NCBI GenBank assembly: GCA_963921425.1
Contig: OY992836.1
Coordinates: 10,261,304 to 10,325,303, forward strand
Length of the DNA: 64,000 nucleotides
Reading direction: 5' to 3'
Source: Dryas octopetala
Lineage: Eukaryota > Streptophyta > Magnoliopsida > Rosales > Rosaceae
Every line of letters starts with the position of its first letter. Position 1 is the first letter of the stretch. Position numbers and translations under genes: made by a program. Below, piece after piece: positions 13,332 through 24,744 of the stretch. Below the pieces are notes generated by a model. That model did no database searches and had not been told where the DNA came from. It saw nothing but the letters and a program-made list of their open reading frames with translations.

Positions 13332-13567
13332 AAAATAATATGAAAATAATACAAATAAATGAAAGATTAAAGATATCAACAATTATTGGCCAAAAGAAAA
13401 AATATATCGACAATTATCATCAATTTATAGTCAGGACAAGGGGGAGAAGAAAAGTTTAAGTGAAGGATATTTAAGATTTTGTACATGCCTAAAACACCAT
13501 TTTGTGTAAGACGTTACAAAAAGTGACAGTTTTGGGTATGCATTTTACGTAGTTTCCCTAAAAATTA

Positions 13568-15689
13568 TTAGGGATTGAACTAAAGTTTTGATATCTCAAA
13601 TATTGGATCGTAATGGACCTAGAAGCCCAAATAAGCGAGTTTCACAATCATGGGTAGCCCAATCATGCATAAACTTAAAAGATAAAGTACATAGGGTTAA
13701 CAAGACTTTGGGTTCTTAGCCACTTCCTACAAGCAAAATCGCAAGTCATATGATTGTAACGACGAATCGTTTTGCGATGACTAAGGACCCAAAACCAGAC
13801 TATAATCCCAAGGGCTATCGACCATAGCACAATCGGCCTTCATGCCTTGGTGATGCATCACCAGCCATGCTCACCAGCATTATTAGTAGCTCACCAATAG
13901 TAATACTTGACAGCCCATCACTAGCCATGCTTGATATCCTTATGAGTGTTCTTTTGTAGCCAACCACGCTGTATTTTAGGTGGAACCTCCTTCACCTGTA
14001 CAGGTTGCACATAATGAGGTTACATTTGTTGATAACACGCAACACATACTGCTAATATTACTCGATTTATATTCTCTCATAATACTTGACTTTAGTATCA
14101 AAGGGTATTTGACCAGTACTACATCGATGTCCTTCTCATTTACTATTTATTTTTTTGTTTTGTATAGAGTATTCGATAATTGATGTGTCACTCGAACATT
14201 GAAGACTTCATATATACATCTCTTTCATGTCTGACCTTGTATGACTACTCTCCCACTTTTGAATATCAACATATTCAAAAGTAATTAAAGAACTAAATAA
14301 ACAAGAAAATAAACTTAATAGTTCAAAATAAGAAAATAAGTCCCATCAAAACAAACTTAATATTTGAAAATACATAAGAACACATATATTGTTACATCAT
14401 CCTTGACTCTAGTAGCATGCAATGTATCACCCCTACATAATCTAATGAGAGAGAATCTAGTTTTACTACTCAAAGCTATATTTTGATTTTGTCCACAGAG
14501 GGAAAAAAAAAATTATTCACGAGGAATTAGTTATTAGAAATAAAGAAAAAGTTAAAACTTTGAATACATGTGGAAAAATATATAAAATTTAAATAAGTCT
14601 CATTTTCAAAATTCTAAGACCATGTGATCTAAAAAAAAGAAAACAAACGAAAACCTACTCCAAACATCACCACCACCGTCCCACTTTCACCACTACCACT
14701 ACCATTGCCATAACCTACAACCTCAACATTGTGGCCATCATCAATGTTGTCACCACAATTGCTACCTTTGCCTGGCCTCCACCGCTATCACCATTACCAC
14801 CACCACCACCATTGCCCATTGGTACCACCATCAGACCACCGTCATTACTACCACCATTCCCGCTTCCATTATTGCTACTATCACCACCATCGTCCTACCT
14901 TTACCACCATCATCACCACCCACATCACATTTAGATTCCATCATATTTGATCGGTTAGCCAAACAAAAAACTTTACAAATTCTATAACTTAAAATCTCAT
15001 ATTTTAAAACTTTATTTTAAAATTGGTTTGCTTTTTGAAACTTCCTCATCCAAATACAAAATTCATATAAAATGAGAGAGAGAGAAATCATCAAACGCAC
15101 AAGACACAACTCATAGGAGCGTTTAAACACTTTCTCAAATCCTGCATAAAGTCTGCATTTTATATTTCGCAACAGAGAATTACTCATAGTCAACCTGGGT
15201 CTCTTTTTAACACACATTAATGATCACTCGATTGCTTACCATAAAACAGAGAATTTCCCGCTCACCTAATTACCCAACAACGAATTTCAATGATTGGAAC
15301 TGTTTATATTTTAGGGCATCATTCAAATATCACCATTGTAAAAAATTAGCCAAATTGAAAATAGTTTAGCAAGTGTATTGTCAACATCATTTAAACTTTA
15401 ACTGACGAATTGTATTTGTCTGCAAAAATTTAGATGACCAAATAATTATCGATTTTGATAAATTTTTACAGAGACAATCCATGAGAATGGACCTAAAAAT
15501 GTACCATTCCGATCATTGAATTTTCCCTTCTGCCGCAAACGGGAATTTTCCGATCTCTATAGTGAGCGGTTGATCATTTCATTTTTAACATAATATCTAT
15601 TAGTCTTATTAAACATTTTTAAAATTATTCCCAATCTTAACCCCCAAAACCCATAAAATTCAATTCCCAAATTCCTACTCCTTCCCAAA
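13568..15689. other. Intergenic DNA with a CCA/CAT-triplet patch
   Basis: No supported gene. Between about 14660 and 14935 the sequence is dominated by ACC/CAT/CCA triplets, which give low-complexity His- or Pro-rich frames and are not evidence of a protein. The last few hundred bases are the upstream region of the gene that starts at 15690. Confidence 0.5.
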
Positions 15690-18600
15690 ATGGCTCTACT
15701 GGGGGACGACGGTCGTGGCTACGAGCTCGCCCGCAAGCTCGAGTCCTGCAACGTCTGGCGCACGTGGCTAGGCGAGTCCAGCTACGCCAGCTTCGCTCCC
15801 TTCCTCCACTCACCTTCCACATGGGAAGCCTTCATGCGAGCCGACGAGTCCAAATCTAGGGCTCAGATCCACCTCCAGCTCCGCGCCCGAGCCCTCCTCT
15901 TCGACAAGGCCTGCGTCTCCCTCTTCCTCCGCCCCAATTCCTCTTCTTCTTCTTCTTCTTCTTCTTCTTCTTCTTCTTCTTCTTCTTCTTCTTCTTCTTC
16001 TTCGTCTTCTTCTCTCGCCGTCTCCAAGCTCAATCCCAACTGTGAGTCCCTCATTGCTTTAATTTCTGCTTAATTTTACGGCTTCTGATTGCTGCGCTCG
16101 CCGTTGCAGATTTGCAGTTGCATGCTGACGACGTCTACTTCACTTTGGAGAATGCTTCCCATGACGGGGTTCAAGTTCAACAGCGTGACGCTTTGGCGTC
16201 GTCCAAGGTATGATATTCAAACTTCCATGGATTTGCTTAAGCATTCGAGCTGTGATATTAATGCGTATTTGAAACTTATTCGTCTGAAGCATTAGTCCAT
16301 AGTAACCTGAAAATACTTTATCGCATTACAATACATAATGTCTGTGTGGGATGAAACTTGAGCAAAAACTTTGAAGTATAGAAATTGTGAAGAGTGGTTA
16401 GAGAATTATTAGTTTATGACTGTGTATGCAGATTCAATCAAAAGCAGCTTTTGGTGTTGGATCAAGATATGGAGAATCTGAAATTGATAATATGCCACCG
16501 AGATTTAAAAATGTTGAGCTGCCTGAAACATGGTATAATCAGTTTATGGAGAGACATAGAATCAGTAAACCATATAGGTTGTCATCAGCGGACCGAGAAT
16601 CACACAAACGTACCCCAGAGGAGATGTCTGCTTATCTTAAGCTTCTTGAGAAGCATAAGAAAAGATGTGTAGCAGTCAAAGAAGATCAGTATGTGGGATA
16701 TGGAAACCCCATCCTAGAGAATGCATCACACATGAATCCGAATTCTGTTTTAGATGGTAGTTACACAGTTGCAAACGAAACATCTTTTTTCCCGGAAACA
16801 ATGTTTACATTCAACTGTGTTCCTGATAGTGCACTTCCACCCATAGATAGAGCGGAAGACAACCAGAAAGTGGAATGTTATGGAGTTCTTGATATGTTGC
16901 CTCAGTTTATGACTAGGAGTCCTGTAATGCTTGAGAGGCTTGGTATCAGGCCTGAATACCTCACCATGGAACAAGGAGGAAGTTTACATCGTGGAAAAAA
17001 TGGGTCTGGTGGGAACAAAAAATGTCTTAGTCAAGAGCAAGCAGCACAGTTATCTCAAAAGGTAATAGCCCGGATGTTGACAAGTATGGGGTTTGATGGT
17101 GCCACAGAAGTTCCAATTGAAGTTTTCTCTCAGTTGCTAAGCTGTCATATCTGTAAATTGGGTGGCAGCTTGAAAGTTCTTGCTGATAGTTACAGAAAGC
17201 AGTGTTCAGCCATTGAACTACTGAAGATGTTCCTTCAAACAGTGGGATATAGGTGAGTTTCTGGAGGATTTTCTAAAATCATAATTGTAGTTTTGAATTT
17301 GGTCTTATCTGATTTCAGTTTTCTTATAAGTTATTGTTGCATGGTTGCACTTGCACCTCAGTTAATTATGAACTATCTCTTAAGCTGGCACGACTTATCC
17401 TGAGTCAGAAAAACAAAATACAAAAGAGGAAAGTGATTGATCAACATTATTTGAATAAATGTATGTTTTGTACGTACCTTACGAACTCAATATATTGGTT
17501 AGAGACTTAAAAGTTTGATTGCAAGCCTTTGGATATTAATGATTAAATGAACTTGCTAGCTGATATGTGATAGCTGTATTATTGTATGTTGCATTGTTCT
17601 CATTAGGGATTTGGGGCCAAGGTTCACTCTCTTAGGGCTTCCTAACAGAGTAAGGTTTCTAAGAGCATGTGTTCATTTCCTTCATAAGAGTATTCTCTTC
17701 AAAAAATTTCTGCTGGCACCCACCTTAGCAGCTAATAAGTATTGTTTAAGTTGAACTAATTTCTAGGAGACTGAATTTAACAAAAACTAAATAGTCTCTG
17801 AATTGAAGAGAGTGTGTGTTCATTTTCTTCATACGAGTATTTTCTTTGAAAAATTTGCTGCTGACACCCACGTTAGCAGCTAATAAGTATTGGAAAGACT
17901 GAATTTAACAAATGAAGCATTGGAAAGACTAGACCATACTAAAGTAAATAGGCATTCGGGAAGCGACTAGTCGCTTACTTGCCGGAGAGAGAGAAGCGAA
18001 TTGAAAACCGACCTCAAATAAAATAGTGTCAGAATTGAAGACTTACTGTAAAGGTTAAATGTTCTTAAAGAACTTGAGTGAATGGCTAATGGAAGGCCAA
18101 ATTATGACCATTGGCATAATTCCAAGAATGGGCTTGTCTGTGAGGCTGACAGAGCTAAAAATTTAAGGATATTAGGTTATGACTTCCAACTTTATACCTT
18201 TCACTTCCATTTAGTGTTCCCTTTTCACATTGTTAAGATGTAATATAATGCAAGTTTCAAGTGTATCCATACTTACGCGTTTCTATTTTTTTCTCTCAAG
18301 TAATTTTGGCCCTCTAGCGGAGCAAGTCAAGGATGGCTCCAGGAATTATCAACAAAGTCAGCAGCAAAGTCTTGGAATCCAGTCACAGCTGCAGCAACAG
18401 CAGCAGAATCCCATTCGATTACCCCAGCAAGTATGTACAACTTCAATTGTTTCCTTTGCATTTGGTTGCATTTTGATGGTGATCCTTGTATAAAATCTGA
18501 TTTATGGATGGTTGATGGGTTATTTGTGGGACTGGCGTACATATCTCCTCATGCAGTTTCCCAAATAACTTCTGAATTTTTAATTTTATGGAGTTTTAGG

Positions 18601-19247
18601 GGCTTAGTTTTTCAAAACTGACCTTTGCATAGTATGACATTATTAACAATTGCTATTTCATTACTATGTTTGGTGAATCTGCAGATACCTAGACAAATGC
18701 ATCCGCAGATGCAGCAAATTGCCCAATCCAAAAGTGTGCCTTTTCAGCAACAGCAGCAGTTAGAGAGAATGCGAAGACGTCAACCATCCACTCCTCGTGC
18801 TACTATGGATATGGATAAGGACAGACCGATGGTACAGGTCAAGATTGAAGCCCCATCGGAGTTTCCCGTGGACAGTAATGCCTTCAACAGTTTCAATAAC
18901 AGACATCCACAAATGCAGTTCAGGCAGCAGCAAGTCCCAGCAATGTCGAAACTTACAATGCCAAATGTCCATGCTCAGTCGGTTAATCAATTTAAACAGA
19001 TGGCTTCTTTACAAATTCCTCAAATGCAAACACAGTAAGGAAAATCTGTAGGAAGAATAAAATTACTGATCATCCATATGAGTAATGCTTCGCTGAAATT
19101 CTGCATCTCGCTCATGTGTGCAGGAATGTGAGTGTTCTTAGGGCTCCACCGGTGAAAGTCGAAGGATTCCAGGAATTGATGGGTGGAGATACTTCATCAA
19201 AGCATGATTCAGACGAAAATAGGCTGACCTCCCCCTCAAGTAAATAA
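15690..19247 (+). CDS. Six-exon nuclear-type protein, 624 aa, function not assigned
   Basis: The exons read as 15690-16041, 16110-16207, 16432-17252, 18301-18430, 18685-19034 and 19124-19247. All introns are GT-AG, and the total of 1875 coding bases keeps one frame to the TAA. The start ATG opens MALLGDDGRGYELARKL. Exon 1 contains 25 consecutive Ser codons (15939-16013). Exon 3 encodes a conserved-looking block (LPETWYNQFMERHRISKPYR), then a helical segment AQLSQKVIARMLTSMGFDG..ELLKMFLQTVGY that resembles a histone-fold (bromodomain-associated type) pair. Exons 4-6 are rich in Gln, Met and Pro. This architecture suits a subunit of a transcription coactivator or chromatin complex (TAF, SAGA or SWI/SNF type), but that is inference. 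I recognise it only as a plant-conserved uncharacterised type. It is the only clearly intact host gene outside the UGT group. Confidence 0.85.
15939..16013 (+). repeat. Coding (TCT)n run, 25 Ser
   Basis: This is a trinucleotide microsatellite inside exon 1 of the 15690 gene. It encodes 25 Ser in a row, nearly all TCT with one TCG. Its length is likely to vary between individuals. Confidence 0.95.
17663..17890. repeat. Imperfect tandem duplication in intron 3
   Basis: The stretch 17663-17745 recurs at about 17809-17890. Both contain GTGTTCATTT.CTTCATA.GAGTATT and the phrase TTAGCAGCTAATAAGTATT. A related AGACTGAATTTAACAAA pair also occurs. It lies wholly in the intron and does not touch the splice sites. 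Confidence 0.75.
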
Positions 19248-20900
19248 CTTGGCAGTATCTGAACAATCAGTATACACATCTCACATATGTGCATGCTACC
19301 TGTTCTGAGTTCTGGCCCTCGTAGTTTTGTTATATCTGTTGTAAAAGCCTGCTTATTCTGTATGTATGCTAACCCATGCTTGATGATGCATGTATAGTTT
19401 GATGACAATACTGAATTTGTTTTAACTTATATCTATCTCGGTCCTAAATAGTTAGTAACAATGTTTTAACAAACATGTTTCCGAAAAAGTGATTAGGTTT
19501 GAGCATTTATTCAGTGGTAGGTTTGACTTGTAGGTTAAGCCAATAACGTCAATAATATATGAAGCGAAGTGAGGCTGAAAAATTAGAGTAAAAATATGGG
19601 TGTTCATTTACCAGATTGACATCAAGAAGTGCTCGAATCCTTTTTGACTGAATTAGTCATCTTCTGAAATAAATTTTTCTTTTAACGATTACATAAACCA
19701 CTGGTCTTACTTCCCACCACCACAATTCTTTAACCCTTGCTTTCTCTCATACTTATCAAAGCACTCACACTTTTCTCTATACCGGTGACACTCAATCGTT
19801 TTCCTTCTCGATTTCTCATTCTTAAAAAGAACGAACTGCTACTCCATATCATCTATATGGTAAAAAGGGTGTAGCAAGTTAAGAGAAACAATGACATGGT
19901 AGGGTAATTTAAATGAAGACTAGTGTTGCTGGCTTCTTAAAAATACTCCACGTTTTGAGCTTAGTAAGTAAGGCTACAACCATGAGTCAGCTACTTCATT
20001 TAACACGTACTCTTATCTCCTAAACATCTACAATTTCCTTCAAGGTATATATTTGTTTTTCTTTTCATATTATGAAAAGCTTTGTACGTATTTATTTATA
20101 CTTTAATTTGGAACCTAAGCCAAACCTCTTTTAAGACTTAATTTCCAAAGCAATCTCACTAATTATTTGATGCTTGGAGAATCTTTATAAAAAATGCACG
20201 ACATGACGAGAATCCTCTTGATGACCTTTGAGGCTTTGATAGGCTTTTTCTAGAACTTTCTCATGGTGACCTGCACATTATTATTATTATTATTATTATT
20301 ATTTTTTTTTTGAGAGGAATGACCAAATTAATTTATGTATTCCCAATCTTTCCTTTCTTCCTCTATTATTTAAATGGGCTATGTTCTCTCTCTTACTTGA
20401 GGTAAGGGAACAGAAAGCACAGTACACCTTTTTTAGTTTTTTTGTTACAAAGTATGGAGTTTGGAGTTCTTACTCGAATTATGAACTAGTAAATACTCTT
20501 TAGCGCTAGAATTATATTTGTCTCAAATTTTTTATGGCCACGTGTTGATTGATTGGGCCATGAATCATGGGAAACTATGTTGTTCTCACGTGTATTAGAC
20601 GTGCTAATATATGGTCGTAAGCCAAAAGTGTAAAATTATCGATCGAATTTGCACGCAAATCTGTTCTTAAATTAAGCAACTATGGTCGGAGAAGGAACAT
20701 AATCTAGGCTGTAGGTTCTGACTGTCTTGGCTACAAGGACTTTAGGGTAGTGCTATATTATATGTAACGGTGATGCAGTGTGTGAAAGTAAAAATGTAAG
20801 TGATGAGTGTAAAATCAAAATCAAACAAATAACAATTAATTATAAATTTGGGTATATCATGCAAGTGACCTAAAATTATTAGAATTAATTACCCTAAACT
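19248..20900. other. Intergenic DNA downstream of the 624-aa gene
   Basis: This holds the presumed 3' untranslated region of the preceding gene and then AT-rich DNA. An (ATT)n microsatellite lies at about 20278-20302. No reading frame with recognisable content was seen. Confidence 0.5.
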
Positions 20901-22250
20901 ACCTTTTACTTATTGTTTTTACTCTCTAGTGCACCAATTAATTTTTTTAATAATAAGGTAAGTTGCTATCTTGAAATATGGTCAATGACCATTTTATTTC
21001 CTTTTTGTCATTCTCTTTCTTCTCTTTTCACGTTCATCTTCTCTCTTTATCCCCCCCACTATGTCTCTTTTCTCTTTCTTCTTTTTCATCTTCTTGTTCT
21101 TCTTCTTCGCAGAGCAAGCACCTCCAGGACGAACACCACCACCACCAGCAGCTCTGCGATCTGTTCGTCATCCAGCTTTGCCATTTTGCCGTTGCCCGCC
21201 ACCGATTTCGATCCAATTTATCTATTAATCAAATAATTCAGATCCCGACTTTTCTCTCTGCTTATCAAGGTCTGTGCATGAGTATGTTTAGGTTCTTGAT
21301 TTTTTTGTTTAGTTCAGTTTCTGAAACTGCAGTTTTCTGCAGTTTTCTGAAACTGCAAGTGAACTGAAACTGCAAAAACCTGCAGTTTCTGGAACTGCAA
21401 AAACCTGCAGTTTCTGGAACTGCAAAAACCTGCAGTTTCTGGAACTGCAAAAACCTGCAGTTTCTGGAACTGCAGGTGAACTGAAACTGCATAAACCTGA
21501 AACTGCAAGTGAACTTTCTGCAGTTTCTGAAACTGCAAGTGAACTTTCTGCAGTTTCTGAAACTGCAAGTGAACTTTCTGCAGTTTCTGGAACTACAAGT
21601 GAACTGAAACTGTAGAAACTGCAATTTATTAGAGTTGAAACTGCAGTTTATTGGAGTTGCGGACTTGCAGTTTCAGTTTCTGCAAGTGAACTTTCTACAG
21701 TTTCTGAAACTGCAAGTGAACTGAAAGTGCAGAAACTGCAATTTATTAGAGTTGAAACTGTAGTTTATTGGAGTTGCGGACTTGCAGTTTCAGTTTCAAT
21801 TTTTTGGGTTTACCCTAAATTGCAGTTTCTGGAATTTTAAGTAAACTGAAACTGCTGTTTCTGAAACTGTAAGTGAACTGAAACTGCAGAAACTGCAATT
21901 TATTAGAGTTGAAACTGCAGTTTATTGGAGTTGTGGACTTGCAGTTTCAGTTTCAATTTTTTGGTGATGCATTGATGCAGGTATTTTGGAAGATGTCTGC
22001 ATGTTATGTCTATTTTCGGATGGTATTTTGGGATCTAGTGGTGGTGTGGTGTCTGCATGGTATTTTGGGATTTAATGGGTGTGGTGTCCGCAAATGAATA
22101 ATAGGATTGTGGTAGTTGGCCCGCAAAGAAAGAATGAGGCTTTAGGTGGTTTTGGTTAATAAATTTAGGTACCAATACTTGTATGTTAACGGACCCAAAT
22201 TATTATATAAGCCAAACATGAAATTTAGGTATATCATGTAGTGTTACGGT
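20901..22250. repeat. Palindromic CTGCAG minisatellite region
   Basis: From about 21300 to 21960 the sequence consists of CTGCAGTTTC and its reverse complement GAAACTGCAG in alternation. Four 25-base units start at 21371, 21396, 21421 and 21446. Three 30-base units follow at about 21500-21600. Three longer units of 85-90 bases (containing GCAATTTATTAGAGTTG and TTTATTGGAGTTG) lie at about 21600-21690, 21717-21805 and 21873-21957. A near-direct repeat AAATTT[G/A]GGTATATCATG flanks the region at about 20847 and 22221. Long frames on the minus strand here are low-complexity products of the repeat. Confidence 0.85.
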
Positions 22251-22979
22251 CACATACAATAATTTTTTCTACATTAAACTATATTTTGTCAGCTATAATT
22301 TTAAAAATATTTGAGTTTCTTTACTTAAGTGTTAAAATCATATTTATAACTTAATTTTATTTAGGCACGCTGACCTAACAATCAACATGATGACCCTGTG
22401 AGTGTTCGATAACCTACGTGTGATAAGCATTCGAGTGCTCAAGCTGATAAAGTCTACAACATACATGACTTTAAGTGTGATGTATTCGATATGAAATTTA
22501 TTAACTTTTGTTGTTTGGGGATTTTGAATGAAGTCTGAGAGAAGTAAACATTCCAAGCATCCCTATTTTATGGGTAAGAGTAGTAGTTTAATGCATATAT
22601 ATATTTCTCTTGTGTTGCAATCCTATCTTTTAGCACCCTTATATTTTTTTGACCCAAAAAAAAAAAATAGAGAGAACATTCCAAACCTTTCTTTTTCATC
22701 GCTGACTTCAAAATCACGTTTGACTTAAGTGTCATTCCCTTATCAGGCCTTCTACTATACACCGGTAAAAGAGACCCAAAAACTCAAAATGGGTCACAAT
22801 TGGCTCACACTCATTCACTATTGGTCAGAAAAAGAGAGCCAAATTATTGCGTAACCGAGAGTATAACCCACTTACAATCGATAATCTCAGTTAATGTCAA
22901 TAATTATTTAGTCTAATAGATAGTATTAGTCTTCTTTTATGTGTATGAGGTCCTGAAACATTCAAATATCATATACAAT

Positions 22980-24075
22980 CAAGGAGTAAAATTTTGGTTT
23001 TGATGAAATTTAATTTTCGCTGAAATTTCGATTAAAATTTTGATTTCGACAAAATTAGACAAAAACGATGAAAATTGCTATTAAAATACAAAAATTTTGA
23101 ACGAAACTTGATCATATGTTTATTTAACATATTATCTACTACCTTGATAAAAAAAAACACTAAAGAAACCAAATTATATAGTATGTTTTATGTGATATAA
23201 AATAAATATAATGCGCGCTGGAGGCAAATATTATTAAATAAAATTAATATAATAAATAAATAAAATTAGAATATTATTTATACTCTATAATCTATCCACT
23301 AAACTCTATATATTTTATAATCTATACTCTATATTTTTTAGGATATGGTATAAGATATTAGGATTTAGGCCATTTAGGGTATTTTTAATTATTTTTTGTA
23401 TATAAATGTATTAGGATTTAGGGTTTAAAAATAACTAAACGAAACTCCAAAAAAACCAAATCAAATCCCAAACGAAACTCCAAACTTTTTTTTTTTTTTT
23501 TTCCAATTACCCGAAGGCTCAAAACCCCAATCAACCCTAAACCCTTGTTTTTTTTTTTTCCTTTTATTTTATTGTTTTTTTCCCTCTTTTTTCTTTCCTT
23601 CATTTTCCTCTTTTTTTTTTTTCCTTCCTTTTCCTCCCGTTGACTGTCTCTTCCTTTTTCTTTTTTCTTTCCACGCAAAGGCATCTCCTCTCTGTGACTC
23701 TATCTTCCTCTTTCTTTTTTATTTCCACGTAGAGGCATCTCCTTCTCTCTCCTCCTTCCTTCTTCCCCTCACCCTCCCAGATCTCTTCTCTCTCTCCCCA
23801 ACCTCATCTCTCTTTCGCAGTCTCATCTCATTCCTGCCGCGAAACCCTCTCCCTGATCTCTTCTCTCTCTCTCCAACCTCATCGCAGGTGGAGAAGAGAG
23901 AGAGAGATCTGAGTCTAGGGCTGGGAGTGTTAGTCACAGCAGCGAAATTTGGAGAAATTTTACAAAAACATACTCTGTTCGAAATTTCGCCGAAATAATG
24001 GATATACCTAAAAATAATGGATATGTGATAAAATTTCAGGACCCCAAAAAAAGGAAAATGAAATTTCATTCCTTG
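22980..24075. mobile_element. hAT-like element (CAAGGAG family), complete short copy
   Basis: The ends are CAAGGAGTAAAATTT at 22980 and AAATTTCATTCCTTG at 24075. The flanks TATACAAT (22972-22979) and TATACAAC (24076-24083) match in 7 of 8 bases. Internal landmarks shared with the copies at 1-806 and 5598-11784 are the ATGTTTATTTAACATATTATCTAC block, GCGCGCTGGAGGCAAATAT, CTAAATCCTAATACATT (on the opposite strand) and a pyrimidine-rich stretch at 23540-23890. No transposase frame is present. Confidence 0.75.
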
Positions 24076-24744
24076 TATACAACTATTATTGATAAACAAA
24101 AAAACATAGAAACTCATTAATAGCTTATAGTTTAAATATTTTACAACGCAAAACCAGGTACTGCATGGTATGCATATGTTTTTTGACTCTTAAATTCTAG
24201 CATGTTGATCTTTCACTAGCTAGTAGACTATAAAGTTTTTATTTGTTAGTTTTGATATATATATTGTTAGTTTATTATCTAAATAATTTAAATTTTTTGA
24301 TCACAATGGCTGTTTAATATGGTGTAAGAAGCTTATTAATTATAGGAAGTCTTGGATTTGAATCTTCCATGCCCAGTTTTGTCTATTATTATCTATCAAA
24401 ATATATCTTCTCCTCACATGCAAGTTAGATTAGGGCTGCACATGAGAAAGATTAATTATCAGTTTGATATACAATACTAGCTAATTTAAGATTTTGAGAC
24501 ACAGTTTATCTAATTCAAACACTATATCAAAGACCAACTCATAATTTTATTTTATTTCTAGGTGTTTCTTTACTTGCTCCAAAAGAACATCATACTTGAG
24601 TGACCAAAGCTAGCTGCAGAAATTAAGATCTGACTTGAGTGAAATTTTAGTGTTGGGACTATTATAAGTAATTGCTGACTTATTTAGATTTGTCATTTGC
24701 CACGACACCTCCTCACAATTTATACAAATAAGTTCAACAACATC

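Larger units (their letters stand above)
5471..13558. mobile_element. Mutator-like element (outer element of a nested block)
   Basis: The left end begins GGGAAACTACCTAAAAT at 5471. The right end is the inverted copy GGGAAACTACGTAAAAT, finishing at 13558. The 9-bp direct repeat TAAAAATTA lies immediately outside both ends (5462-5470 and 13559-13567), the size expected of MULEs. The inverted repeats continue past the first 60 bases: both contain CTGTCACTTT, an ACACAAAAT/ACATAAAAT block and CTTCACTTAAACTTTTCTT. The left arm is interrupted by a hAT-like insertion and resumes after 11792. No transposase of its own is visible, so it looks non-autonomous. Its own sequence, without insertions, is about 1.4 kb. 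Confidence 0.85.

Noticed and set aside
14729..14950. His/Pro-rich frames around the CCA/CAT patch
   Set aside because: Low-complexity triplets with no start context, introns or family match.
15863..16054. Poly-Glu frame on the minus strand
   Set aside because: Antisense of the poly-Ser run in exon 1 of the 15690 gene.
21265..21624. Long minus-strand frames rich in Cys, Phe and Gln
   Set aside because: They are translations of the CTGCAG minisatellite in several frames, with no family content or gene structure.
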